A stretch of DNA of 64,000 bases from Pardosa pseudoannulata. Lineage: Eukaryota > Arthropoda > Arachnida > Araneae > Lycosidae. Each line of letters starts with the position of its first letter. Within the stretch, counting starts at the first letter, position 1. A program made the translations under genes and the position numbers. The stretch is taken from NCBI GenBank assembly GCA_032207245.1, contig CM063509.1, positions 1,761,755 to 1,825,754 on the forward strand. Reading direction: 5' to 3'. Of the stretch, positions 1-44,464 are shown one piece after another. The notes below the pieces were generated by a model. That model did no database searches, was not told the origin of the DNA, and was given only the letters and a program-made list of their open reading frames with translations.

Positions 1-640
1 ATGAGAGTCACTGATATTTGTACTTTTTGTACTTAGAATATTGTTGATATGCATTTCATTGTAACGTAAAAATGAACCAAGAATTAAATTTAAAATTAGT
101 TCTCATATAAAAATGCTATAATTTGCGTCACATAGAAATGAAAGTTAATCACTTTATATCTAAATTTCCACGTCAAACCGAATTGATACTACGCAGACGA
201 TTTTAAATAATATAAAATAAGAAATGAATAAATGAAATATTTAAAAGAATGACGTCATAATGATAGAAAAATATCATTTTCACCTATTTATTATGTGATG
301 AATTGAACATTTTAATCTCCTGCTTTTAACCGTGGAAAACTGTGTTTAAAACAATTACTTGGGATGACGTCACATTGCTAGAAATATTGCTTCTTTCACT
401 TCGTTATGATGTGATAAATTAAAAACTGAATCGTTTGCGTTTAACCAATGAAAATAATGCTTGGAATAATGACATGAAATGCTCGAAAAAGTTGGAAGGA
501 ATGAATTTCGAACGTTGAAAATTTACAAAAACCTTCCCAGGGATATACCTAAATATTTCCCAAATTTTCACGGCGATTGGATGCTTAGTTTTTGAGTATT
601 GAGTACAGACAGATAGACACAAATTCATTTTTATATATAT
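1..640. mobile_element. unclassified dispersed repeat, end of a copy
   Basis: Runs such as acctatttattatgtgat and the 3' end tagacacaaattcatttt followed by atatatatagat recur. The matching sequence is at 27480-27590, within a repeat at 27215-28436. The short TA-rich terminus recalls Helitron-related repeats, but no diagnostic end could be confirmed. No gene is visible here. Confidence 0.5.
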
Positions 641-944
641 AGATTATTCACAATTTACTTTTAGTTTGATCACTCAAAAACCTTTAGATGAACATTTTTT
701 AAAATAGATTTATCTTATATTAATTCTTAAACCTTTTTAAAACTTAATTCTGAAATATTGTAGAGCATTCATTGAACATGCCTTGTCTGGTTCATAATCA
801 TTAAAATGTGTTTATCAGGAAATAGGGTTTATGCCGTTATGTCGTGTATTTCGAGTAGGTCCTTATAAAAAGTTACTATAATCCTTAGAAAGTCCTTAAA
901 AAGCCCGTAATTTTTGTTCTGGAAAAAGAGTGGGAACCCTGAAT
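640..944 (+). mobile_element. 3' part of hAT-like 5-bp-TSD element (copy 3)
   Basis: The segment from attcacaattt to gtgggaaccctg parallels the 3' third of the elements at 6571-7344 and 32776-33563. Shared pieces include tttgatcactcaaaaa and gtcgtgtatttc. It ends in the same terminal inverted repeat. The 5' part is replaced by the repeat at 1-640. Confidence 0.75.
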
Positions 945-1249
945 ATGCTTTCTTTCAGTTAGGGGAAGTTAAGGTGACATAGAACCTTTCAAAACTAAAA
1001 GTTTTCATCATAATAACCTTTTTAGAATCATCATAAAATAAAATATTCTGCTCCTTTTGAGAGAATGTTTTTAAAGTTGTTTAATAACATTCTCTTTTAT
1101 AAAAAAATACCAAATTTTGTTATTTCAAGTAGTATAATTTTTAAAGTAACTTAAGCAGAGATGGAAAGTGGTCAGTAAAATTCAGTATATTTTAGATAGC
1201 TCAGTATTGATTCATTTTTTCAGAATTTAGTTAGTATTGAATGAAAAAT

Positions 1250-1252
<3 letters not shown>

Positions 1253-1303
<51 letters not shown>

Positions 1304-1312
1304 TGTGTGTGT
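1253..1312. repeat. poly(T) followed by (GT)n
   Basis: A run of 38 T followed by about 11 GT units. The rest of 945-1882 is AT-rich intron with no other recognised feature. Confidence 0.95.
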
Positions 1313-1882
1313 TTGCATTTGTATTTTATTTGAATATTCAAATTTTGCTTGTTATTAGTAAATTGCTATATAACATCTAAATTTTACTATAATATACAAC
1401 ACTTATCATTACATGCTTGTGTCATTTTTATTATACAATTTTGATGTAATATTTAATATATTATGGCATATCTGTCTATGTGTATCAGGAGTGTTTGTGC
1501 TCTGTAGAAACCCCTGAATTCTGGGTGCTGACCATCTCTGGGTTTTCAATGAATTAAATTAAGAAAATTTCCCCCCTTTCTCTTTATTTTGGACTCCATA
1601 GACTCTGCATCTTAAAATTGCAGGACTTGAAACTTAGTCACCAACTCTGCAGGCAGGTACTAAAAAATGGTAGAAATACTTAGTCTGTGAGACCATTTTT
1701 TATTTTGTCAGTATTTTTTCAGTTTTGATCAGTGATATCACCATTTTCAAGCCTCTAATTAGCTTTTATGTCCGAGATATTTATTGCTGAAATTTTCTGT
1801 CATAAATGAATCTCTTTTTGTTTATGTGTATGTTTGTATAAATATTATAAATTGTGAAAGTAACTGTTACGATCTATTTCAG

Positions 1883-34130
<32,248 letters not shown>

Positions 34131-34205
34131 TAGTGTCTATAGCCAACACTTGTATATACTCATTTGTATGATATTTCCCCTCAAAAGCTTTTTCAGAGCT
34201 TTAAA

Positions 34206-34215
34206 AATAAATAAA
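34206..34215 (+). terminator. poly(A) signals of crn
   Basis: Two overlapping AATAAA hexamers (34206-34211 and 34210-34215) lie about 76-85 bases after the crn stop. This implies a short 3' UTR. Confidence 0.7.
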
Positions 34216-34607
34216 ATATTTTTATTCTATTTTATTTTGCATAATAATAATTTAAGGGGAAATTATCTTCCCCTATGTGTATGTGCACCCTACGTCTGCC
34301 AAACTTTTTTACAAAAAAGTCCATTAGGTCGGTATTTTTAGTATTGGAGGAAAACTGTTTTTTGCTTGTTTTGTTTGAATATTTTAATTTTGCTGTAGCA
34401 TCCTAAAATTATTTTAAAGTAAAGGAATTAAAAGAAAATGTCTTGAAAAGTGAGTGACGTGTTTTGGGAGATGGATTGTTCTCATTGATTTATGTGGTTT
34501 GGTTTGACATAAATCAATGAGATCCCATGGATGCAAATGTTTTTCTATTTTATTAAATTTTGGCTAAAAACTGAACTTCTCGGCGTAGCAGTCTCTAGGG
34601 AGCCAGG

Positions 34608-36590
34608 GTGTTAGGAAAATAATAGGAAAGACTATCAAACTTAATTCTTCCCAATCCGACGTTGTGCTTATCGACGTTGGATAATATGTATAATATGTAT
34701 CCATCAACCATATATAAAATAATATATATACGAGGAACAGAATTTGTCAAGGTAATAATGTTAAAATTCCGTTTGAATTATTTAGCGAGAAGAAACCATC
34801 AACTAAACTTTTAAGACCGTTTGGATCAAATATGTTTGTAAGCGTGCCTAAACAACTCGGGAAAATTTTAAATATGTGTAGTAAGAAAGGTATGATGCTC
34901 AAAAGACTAAAGGCTACTGAATCTGGTTACCTGCTGAACAGAAAATTAAAGAAATAATAAACGTGAATTTTACAGATACAAAGCACAGCAGAAGAACAAG
35001 ATGGCAAAAATACCCAAACTGCGACATCTAAAACCTTTTTTTTAATGAACATGAATCTTCAGTGACGAAGAAAAAGAAACAACTACTGAAGTAGAATCGA
35101 GGAAACAGTGAAAATGGACACGTCCTGGTGGATCAAGAACAGATGTTTATTACTACTACTGTGATGATCCCTCAAATCTGATATGTTCGATTTCAGTAGA
35201 TCTAACAAGTATTCCGGTATGTACAGAAAATGACGAAGGTAGTTATCTCATCTTATGACTAGAGAGCAAAATGGAAACACCATAATCAAGCGATTAAATC
35301 TTTCAAACGGAAACAGTGGTTAGCTGCTATGAGATCGCGATGTATGGACCTTAGTTGAGAAGACTCCAATGCTAAAATTCTCCGTTGTAGATGTCTGTTC
35401 AACTTTAAAACGAATGCATCATGTCAAGTCAAAAGATTTCAAGAGCGCCTTGTCACCTGAGGTTTTCGACAAATTAAAGAGGGACAGTTTCGACGAAGTT
35501 TTTAGCCCTGTTGTGAGTTATAAAATTCTCTTTAGCACTTTTAGTATCCTTGAACGAGTGGACTCACGTACAGTGTGATATCAAAGGAGCCTATTTATAT
35601 GCACCATTAACAGAAGAAATTTAATGACTCAACTCCCTGGATTTGAAGAAGGAACAAATTTGGTGTGTAAATTGAAGCAAGTCATATATGAGATTTGCAC
35701 CAAAATGGGTGAGAATCGTATTTTAAGTTTAATAAGGTACTAATTAAATACGGTTTTAAGAAATCCAGTGGTGCAACTATGTATATAGATATGGTAAGAA
35801 TGTAGATGACGTTGTGATCTGATAAGTCATGACTGTGAGGCAATTTCTTTGTTAAAAGCAGAATTTGACTTGAAAATCCTGGGAGAAACTACTAGGTGTT
35901 GAATTTATTGACAAAAACTGTCAATTATACTTAAACCAAGTATGTCAGTACTACAAGAAATATACTATACCTTTCTCCTCATTACCGATTGCAAAGGGAA
36001 TGATTTTTTAAAAGCATCTATCCCCAGTGAAGAGGTCTGGATCTGTATTCCTAATTGTAATTTAATAGAAAGTCTTGCATTTTTGTCAGGATATTTCATA
36101 TTAACTAAACATCTTTTCGCACTGGGAAGGTCGATTGAAGCTGTTCAGATACGTGATGTCATCTCCAGCATTAAAAAAAATGAACTTAAATGTATTTTCA
36201 GATGCTGACTTCGCTAGCAATCGAGATGACCGCACTGCAATGGAAGGTCAAAAATTTGTCCAATAAACTGGAGTGCATTTAAGCAGAAGAGCGTCAGTTC
36301 CATGGAATCGGAATTTGTGGTGATGACGGAGGCAGTCAAAGAATTATTTATTTTGGTTTCGAAATATACTATCTGAATGCGTAGTTGACGGAAATCAATG
36401 CTAAATTGTTAGCAGAGCGGCAATGGATTATGTTAAATTCCTAATAAAAATATAGAACGAAACACATCGATGTTAAGTTATTTTTTATTCGAGACTATTT
36501 AGATCAGAATATTTTTAGTGGCAATATGTTCCAAGTAAGGAGCCACTAACGAAAATAGAGCGATTTAAAGCTATGACTTTTTTTTCGAAT
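34608..36590 (+). pseudogene. degenerate Copia-type element
   Basis: Scattered, frameshifted readings appear in Copia order. An integrase C-terminal part (FELFSEKKPSTKLLRPFGSN) lies at 34770-34860. A reverse transcriptase part follows at 35330-35760. An RNase H part reads SDADFASNRDDRTAM at 36200-36250. The sequence aacttaattcttccca at about 34640 recurs at about 36750, which suggests LTR remnants on both sides. There are many stops and it is not functional. Confidence 0.75.
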
Positions 36591-36726
36591 TTGTAAATTA
36601 AAATTAGCTTGAATTTGGAATGATGGCAAGTTATTGTTGAGGACAAAAATTGTGTGAAGTTTATACTTATAGAGTTCTGAAAGATTTTTTAATACCGTAC
36701 GGAATGTTAAGATGGGAAGGGAGGGC

Positions 36727-37220
36727 TACGTTAGAAAAGACTCAAACTTAATTCTTCCCATTCCGAACGTTAGTGATAAAAATTCAAGTCTATAAGTGCC
36801 GCAGCTGCCGATTTGTTAGTATCGCAATCATACGCCGAACCTGTAACAGCACAAATAAAAAATTCAGGGAGATATGTAAATTGAAAGTGCGATACCGACG
36901 AACGTCGAGCATATTCCTAGCTGAGCAATGAGCTGTTCGACATTCCGAAGGTGTGCTGTTTCTTCGTGTTTCCAATAAAAGCTTGAAGCTTTCTAGTACA
37001 TCGAAATTCCGAAGCAAGTTTACCAAGGATTATATGTGAACGTTTTTTCTAGGGCGACAATTGGACTTACAGGATTAAGTGTTTCAAGTTAAGACTTATT
37101 AAAAAGGTCGTGCTTTTTCGATATCTCTTATGTTATTAAATGCACCATTGTGAAACCGACTTTTACAAGTGCTTTAATAATAAATAAATGTTCAAGTTTA
37201 GAACTAACATGATTCCTTGC
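36727..37220 (+). repeat. probable 3' LTR remnant of the Copia element
   Basis: Starts near ttagaaaagactcaaactta, similar to 34613-34655, and follows the end of the RNase H reading. It contains AATAAA motifs near 37180. The right boundary is not certain. Confidence 0.4.
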
Positions 37221-37296
37221 TTATTTTACTTGCACTGCCTCACACTTTGTTATATTTCAATATTTAAAGGTCATTCATAATGGCTGTATTTTAGCA

Positions 37297-37475
37297 GGGG
37301 CCTACGGTGCCAATCTCCGTTTCTGAAACCAAGGACCCTGGGGTGCGGAACACATGTTTCAGTTTGGTGGCTAACCCCCAGTTCCCAAACATGCTTGATT
37401 CTCAGTTTCTATATAGGGATGAAAGGCTGAGTCAACCCGGGGATGGAACCTCGGATGCAGCGCCACTATTTTTGG
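37297..37475 (-). mobile_element. possible antisense SINE (GC-rich)
   Basis: A GC-rich block with cccggggatggaacctcgg, the complement of a degenerate pol III B box. The 109-residue ORF across it on the + strand resembles nothing I know and is likely a by-product. Confidence 0.35.
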
Positions 37476-38049
37476 ATGAGTTGTATGATATTTCAACTTT
37501 TTTTAATAATATTTTTGTAATGACCCGAATGTTTCTCTCCGCTACACATGAATTAGCCTCTATTATTTTTAATTGTGCAGGCTCACTGGGTAATAAGGAA
37601 TCCCAGTTGTGGCTCCATTCCATTAAAAATAAGTGAGTCCAACATGGAACTTTATTTTATACAAAAAAATATATGTCTTGGCAAGACAAGAGATTAGCAT
37701 AGAATGATATGAATAATACATTTGTGTTATAAATTTCTTGCAATGAACAGACCTTCTTTCCCATGACTTCAACAGCGTAGGTCAGTATTATGTAGCAATT
37801 TAGTGATTGTAGGTGTGAACTATTGAGACAGCTGGAAAATGGACATCATTTATTTAGTTTGGGGAGGAATTCAAGTTTTCGAACACTCCTTTTTATTGAG
37901 ATTTAATGTATGAAAGAATCGGAAGAGGTTTAGATAGATATTTTATGTGTAATAATTTTGATATATTTACATACATGTATATTCAAATTTTATCATACAA
38001 TTTAGATATAATTTTAGTACATATAATATGTTTACCTTTCGATCAGTCT

Positions 38050-38410
38050 TGACCACATAGCATCTTGGAACTCCTAACCGATTAACAGCTTGCATTATTT
38101 GACAATCAGAAAAGAACTTTTGTCAGTCAATTGTCATGTTAAAAATGGTCAGTCCAATTTCAGTCAACAACACTTGGAAAGACAAAATCATTAAGCCTTT
38201 CACATTGATGCTCGGATGTGTGTAAAAATAGAACTGTGTGCAATACGACAAGCAACCCGGGAGGCAGAAGAATCCCTTCACCCATAGACAAATTAAACAT
38301 GTTGGACTAGCCACTTCAACCTAGATTTGTGCACACCCGGTGGCAGACCATCTGAATTAATTGGCGCTTGGTAGTGGTCAATGACCATGGCGATGGTCTG
38401 CTGCAATATC
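38050..38410 (-). other. unexplained coding-like fragment
   Basis: On the minus strand, short readings such as DHYQAPINSDGLPPGVHKS and MQAVNRLGVPRCYVVKTDRK look protein-like. They are separated by stops and frame changes. I do not recognise them. They could be a decayed transposon gene. Confidence 0.3.
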
Positions 38411-38740
38411 TTAACATTGAAGGCTCTAGTCCGTTGGCAATTCTAAACGCTTACTAGAAATTTTCCCCTGTTGTCATTTTGGACTCGGAAAGTTTTGAAA
38501 CTGAAAGCGATTGTACTTTGTTGAGAATTCTATATTAATAAGATCAACCGAAAGTAAGGGTTTGAATTACTTATATTAACACTTTATTGTGATTTTTATT
38601 TACATGTTAACTATTATGTGGCATGTATGTGTAACTACTATGTGGCATTTGGCCGTTCCCTATCAATGCGTAGATATTTTATCAGCCGCCCTAGAGACTT
38701 GGGCACTCACTGCACACCTAATAGCTCACAGCTAATTTAA

Positions 38741-39028
38741 CACGTTGAATGCCAGGCAATTTTCAGAAATCTGGCCAAAAATGACAATTTGATTTAATCC
38801 CATTATATTATTAAAAATAATAGTCATATTTTTTCTTTTTTTTAGTAAATTTTCTGTTTATTCAAGCCAGCATTGATTTTTTGTTCTTTTATCAGAAGCC
38901 ATCTATCGATATTAGCACCGATATACTACGAGCTGCACAAAAATGGCAAGTAAACACAGCACAAGATAACTCGTTGGCGTCCTAGAAAAGAACGCAATCT
39001 ACGAGTTATCTCGTTGGCACTCAACATG
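38741..39028. mobile_element. TTAA-flanked MITE
   Basis: TTAA at 38737-38740 and 39029-39032 flank ends cacgttgaatgccagg and ttggcactcaacatg, imperfectly inverted. A 288-base element without coding capacity. Confidence 0.8.
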
Positions 39029-39476
39029 TTAACCACTAAGACTGGTTAGTGGAGAATCCTTCGAAGTTTGACGAGAAATTCTAATAAACAGTGAGCGATG
39101 TGTCTAGAATCGCTATTTACGATCAAGATGGGGCTAGTTTGAATGAAACATATTTTCACTATAGTTAAGGGACTATTTAAATTAAAGGGCACTAATGGGA
39201 TATTTATTTGTTATATCTTCAGCACCCCAATTTAATTATTTAAGAATTTAATTTAAATATAATGATTAGTAAATTTTAAAGAGTTATAATAGAAATTCAT
39301 GTGATTTAAAGTTTATACGATTTTTTTCTTGAATTTTTATTTTACTGTAAAAGTTACCGTAGCGTTATCGCTCTGCTTATTTATGGAAGTTTCTACTTTG
39401 AAATTAACCTTTAAAAATTAAAGCTTCTCAGAGCTCTCTGTTGCCCAGAATTACTAAAATTTCTTTTTAATATTTT

Positions 39477-39515
39477 AGAAGAGAATGTACATTCTTTAGA
39501 AGAGAATGTACATTT
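39477..39515. repeat. short tandem duplication of a palindromic unit
   Basis: agaagagaatgtacattctt is directly followed by a second copy of agaagagaatgtacatt. Each unit contains gaatgtacattc or part of it. The rest of 39033-40086 shows no recognised feature. Confidence 0.7.
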
Positions 39516-40086
39516 TACATGCGCATTACTTCTTATTCTCTACCAAAAGCTCCCAAGCCCCACATCTATTTTGACTTTTTTTTTAATTCGCTGTAAAAGG
39601 AACTTCCATACAAATTTAAGAAAACTTAAAACTGGTACAATTTAATTAAAATATAATGATTAATATCCTTTCGAAGAATTACAATAGAAAGTTAAACAAT
39701 TTCTACTATTTAAAGTAATACTTGTTACTTTTTTTTAATTTAAAAGTTACCATAGTTATCGCTGTGGGGTTTAGAAATTTCCACTTTGAAAATTTAAAAC
39801 TTCATAGATACCTCTACTTCTCTGGAGAACATTTCTCCCTATTATTATTTTTTTCTCAAGAAGAGCATGTTAGACATTATCACTTGACACCCTTCTTATT
39901 TTCTACCAGGGGAACATGCATTATTCGGGATAGTCCAGCTCCAGGCTACGCAGCTAGTTATATATTATAATACATAATACATAATTAACGAATAGATGGT
40001 TAAATCTAGGTTTATAGGGATAGGGGGTATTTGTGATGAATGTCCCATCCAGTTGAAAGACGCTCAAGTTTGGAATAACATTTTCT

Positions 40087-40207
40087 TGTGTATTTTCCTT
40101 CTATACATCTCAACTCCACTCTGTTGTATTCGATTCATTTTCCAGCATGTAACGGACGTACTTAATATGCTCTGAATAAAGTATTATAAAAATAATAAAA
40201 CATAGCA
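40087..40207 (+). repeat. 5' LTR of Gypsy element
   Basis: Runs from TGTGTATTTT to ACATAGCA with TG...CA ends, and contains AATAAA motifs. It is followed by attggcgacgaatc, a plausible primer binding site. LTRs this short are unusual, and the 5' end could be truncated. Confidence 0.85.
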
Positions 40208-40208
40208 A

Positions 40209-41789
40209 TTGGCGACGAATCTAAAAAACGTAATCGACATGGCAGAATTAGCACAATTAGTAACAGCACTGCAAGATTTTGTAAAAGCAATGAAACCTCC
40301 AGAAGAAACGAAACATACCAAAAAAGATGTCCTCGCAACGCAAAATTTATGTTTTGATCCTTTTGAAGCTGCAGCCGAATCATTTGACTGTTATGCACAA
40401 AGACTGGAAAATTATTTTAAACTCAAAGGTTTATCGCCAGATGATCCAGAAACTGAAGAATTGAAAGTTATGGTTTTGATCAATTGTCTTGGCTCGCGAC
40501 AATATCAACTTTAATCAAGTCTTACTGCTCCAGATATACCATCTACAAAGAAATACAGTGAAATTTTAGATTTACTTAAACAACATCTGTCTCCAACACC
40601 AAATGTGTTAACGGAGCAACACAAATTCTTTTCAAAACTTCAACATCCAGGTGAGTCAATCTCTACTTTTATTTCTTCATTGAAAGATCTTACGAAAAAT
40701 GCAGAATTTAAATCGGAATGTAAATCAAATGACTGTTCAATAGCTATGTTAAATTTATTATTACGTTCTCAATTTATTCGAGGTTTATCTGATGCCGATA
40801 TACGTGAAAAATTATTGCAACAAGGTAATGTTACATTTGAAAAAACTATTGAAATTGCCTTAGCTATTGAAGCTGCAAAAATTGAGAATAAGGAAATCTA
40901 TAAGAGTAATTCTTCATTTTCAGTTAACAAAATATCAAGCAATATTGTTAAAAATAAAAATAGATCAGCAAGACATAACAATTTACGTAATTTGGAAATC
41001 AAAAGTAAAAATTTCCAAACCAGAAGTAGATCGAAGTCGCCCATAAGAGGTAAAGACGCTAATTTAAAAGCACTTGGATTAGACGGATTATGTTTACACT
41101 GTGGAAAGAATAATCATGCCACAAATTTTTGTTTTCTAAAGCATAAAGTATACTGCAAATCTTGCCAGAAACGAGGCCATTTAGCGCATGATTGCATTAC
41201 TAGTTTAATGAAAAACAAAACCAAAAGTCAAAATGTTCATCAAATATTAGATGATTCGGAAGAAATTAATATAAATCAGATATATGATATATTTTTAAAT
41301 GACTCCAATAATGATGATAAAATGTACGTTACAGTAAAAATGAATGGCATTGCACATCGCTTTGAATGCGATTCCGGAAGTAAAGTAAGCATAATGAATG
41401 TTGATGAATTCAAAAACTTGAAGTTTAATATTCCAATTCAGAAAACGAATGTTTCTTTTCGTAGCTACACAGGTCAGATTTTCAAGCCTCTTGGCGTTGT
41501 ACAGTTAAATATTTCTTATCAAGATAATTCTAGTTATGAAGATTTGTATATTGTTTCTATTAAGAAAAACGCTATTTTAAGACGTGATTGGATTAGAAAT
41601 CTGAATATAAATTTTACTGAGATTAATACAATTTCAAACCCTACTTCAGATGTCCAGTCAAGTGTTCCCTGTAATGATATTTCTGTCTCTAAAATTATTG
41701 ATCTATATTCTGATGTTTTTGAGCCTAAAATTGGTTGTATTCCTGATTACATATATCTTAGCCCTCGTGCTGCAAAAAGTAGACCGTAG
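40209..41789 (+). pseudogene. Gypsy gag/protease region with one in-frame stop
   Basis: One frame runs from 40209 to 41789 and is broken by TAA at 40512-40514. Two CX2CX4HX4C zinc knuckles lie at about 41098-41190 (CLHCGKNNHATNFC and CKSCQKRGHLAHDC), typical of nucleocapsid. A DSGS motif at about 41370 is the aspartic protease active site. The final dozen residues come from the inserted SINE tail. Confidence 0.88.
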
Positions 41790-41821
41790 CACTCCAAAAC
41801 CAAACCAAACCAAACCAAAAA
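41755..41821 (+). mobile_element. SINE tail fragment inserted in Gypsy pol
   Basis: The insert atcttagccctcgtgctgca and onward, ending in (CCAAA)n, is flanked by cctgattacatat at 41742-41754 and 41822-41834, a 13-base duplication. It ends the protease reading and must be later than the Gypsy insertion. The tail matches 13835-13873 and 23670-23700. Confidence 0.9.
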
Positions 41822-42996
41822 CCTGATTACATATTTTCTTTAAAACTTATTCCAGAAGCTAAACCCATTTTCATTAAAGCTCGTACTGTCCCTTATGCTT
41901 TAAAACAGAAAGTTGACCAGGAGCTAGACAAATTAGAAGCGGAAGGCATAATAGAAAAAATTGACTTTTCGGAATGGGGCACACCCCTTGTTGTTTCAAA
42001 ACCCGATGGTTCAGTGCGGATTTGTGCGGATTTCAAAGTTACACTTAATAACCAGCTTCAAAACGCAAGACACCCAATTCCTAGAATTGAGGACATTTTC
42101 CATAAATTGCGCGATGGTAAATTTTTCTGTACGTTAGATATTTACAAGGCATATTTACACATGAAAGTCGACGAAGAAACTTCTAAATTGCAAACGTTGT
42201 CAACCCATCGAGGTACATATTTAGCTAAAAGACTTTTCTTTGGAATAAAAACTGCTCCGAATGAATTCCACAAATTTATTGACCAGTTTGTTCAAGACTT
42301 AGATGGTACAATAGCCTACTTTGATGACATAATCATCCAGGGTAAAGATAAACAAGAATGCCAACAACGTTTAATTAAAGTACTTCAAAAGTTAAAAGAA
42401 TTCAACTACATCTCAATTTTAATAAATGCAAGTTTTTTGAAGAAAAAGTTCAATACTTAGGACACATTATCAGCGCTGCTGGACTTCACAAATCACCAGA
42501 TAAGATCAAAGCTATTTCTGAATCCCCTCAACCTAAAAATGTTGATGTTCGAAAATTTATTGGTCTTGTACTGTATTATTCCAAATTTATTCTAGATGCT
42601 TCTACCCTTCTTCATCCACTAAATAACCTTCTACGTAAAAACATTCGTTTTAAATGGACTGCACAATGTGAAGCTGCTTTCTTAAAAGCAAAATCAATTA
42701 TTACCAGCGACCAAATTCTTGTGCCTTACTATCCAGATTTTCCATTAATTTTAGCTACTGATGCCAGCCCTTCCAGTGGTCTCACTCTTCAACGCTGCAA
42801 TGAAGATCCTGCTCAGCCGTCAAAAGATTCCACTTTCCAGAGCGACACAAACCCCCAAGGAGATCCTATATTACAGAGTATTCCGGATTCTCAATCACCT
42901 GCTGTTTCTAAAGAATCTTCGAGGGAAAGTGGCCATCCAATCCAGCTTAGAAGATCAACCCGTCAACGTAAACCAGTCATCAAACTAAATTTTTAA
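41822..42996 (+). pseudogene. Gypsy pol: reverse transcriptase, start of RNase H, C-terminal end
   Basis: The reading resumes after the SINE insert with reverse transcriptase motifs (PLVVSKPDGSVRICADF, FCTLDIYKAYLHM and the catalytic YFDDIII). A frameshift lies near 42405, and the same protein continues in another frame with GHIIS. RNase H begins (LATDASPSSG) and is cut at about 42780. There it joins a tail ending RRSTRQRKPV, like the C-terminal end of pol. Confidence 0.85.
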
Positions 42997-43264
42997 ATAT
43001 TTCTCTTTAACGCATTTAGACTTTAAAATTAAGTTTCAATTTGCTCACTAGTTATGTATATATGTAAATATTTAACCTTTTTAATAAGCCGCGGAGAATA
43101 AGGCGATTTCACTCAGTAAGGCAAATTCTCAAATTATGACAATTCTGGCTTTAGTTTCAAACGGAAGGGCAGTTTATTGTTTGTCTATTGACTGTTGTAA
43201 ACATGAAAATGAATGGGAAGGGCATTTTAGTAGTTCATGACGTTGCGACAAATTACTTTATTGT

Positions 43265-43385
43265 TGTGTATTTTCCTTCTATACATCTCAACTCCACTCT
43301 GTTGTATTCGATTCATTTTCCAGCACGTAACGGACGTACTTAATATGCTCTGAATAAAGTATTATAAAAATAATAAAACATAGCA
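43265..43385 (+). repeat. 3' LTR of Gypsy element
   Basis: Identical to 40087-40207 except one base (cagcacgtaac versus cagcatgtaac). Sequence upstream of 43265 does not match that before 40087, so the repeat is 121 bases as seen. Confidence 0.88.
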
Positions 43386-43819
43386 CATTTTACATGATTT
43401 AAAAGTATATCGCTCTATAATCACCGTTAAGCTCTTGTTGTACAGATGACACCATTATTTGGGAGTAGAGTTGTGAGCAGTGGAAAAAACCGGGTTTTTT
43501 GGGAAGAGAATTTTGAAAATTTCCAAAACATGGGAATTTTGAATTATATTGAACACAATATGACACAATGAGAACCACCATTTTTTTTGTCTTTGTTGTA
43601 GACTTTGAAAGTTATTTTCACAAAATTTAACTATTATATGCTATGAAAAAAATTGAATAATTGGGATTAATTAACTATATTTGGCAAGGTATCCTGTTTA
43701 GCATGAAAGTATGAGTCTATTTTTCCTTTGAGAAATATCCAATATTTTTATCATTACATAAATATTAGGCAATAATCTGTAGCGTCACAAAACCCATAAA
43801 TCATTATTTGTCTTGGATA

Positions 43820-43934
<115 letters not shown>

Positions 43935-44238
43935 GAATTGGACACAAGATGCAACAGTGCCATTTGATTACACTTTTAAATGATATATGCATTACAAAAT
44001 ATAATACACTGTTATTTTAAATTTAATAATCTATGTTTATATTATAAAAGGAGGGGAAAAGTTTAGCATAAAGCAATTTACATAATATATAATGATAAAA
44101 AATAATGTATAGAATTATATTAGTATATTATTATATTAGTATTATATTAGAAATATATTAGTAATTAAAATTGGAGCAACCAGTTATGTGTTTGATAAGA
44201 CTAACAGGGTAATTAATTACATAAGTACTACTATAAAG

Positions 44239-44240
<2 letters not shown>

Positions 44241-44302
<62 letters not shown>
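44241..44302. repeat. (AT)n microsatellite
   Basis: About 31 AT units inside the hAT-type element. Confidence 0.95.
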
Positions 44303-44304
<2 letters not shown>

Positions 44305-44464
44305 CCAAAAGTAAAAAAGATCTCTTAGAAATAATTTGCTAGTTCTTAAATAGCCACTGTTGAAAAAATAAATGTAAACATTCTTAAAATGATTTCTTCC
44401 CAAATTTCCCGGGTTTATTCCCACCTCTTCAAAATTCCGGGTTTTTTACATCTCTATTTGGGAG

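Larger units (their letters stand above)
40087..43385 (+). mobile_element. Gypsy-type LTR retrotransposon, internally deleted, young
   Basis: Two 121-base LTRs differ at one position. They bound a gag-protease-reverse transcriptase region that stops early in RNase H and jumps to the C-terminal end of pol. Most of RNase H and the integrase core are missing. No env-like reading was seen. A stop in gag, a frameshift in pol and a SINE tail insert add further damage, so it cannot move by itself. Confidence 0.92.
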
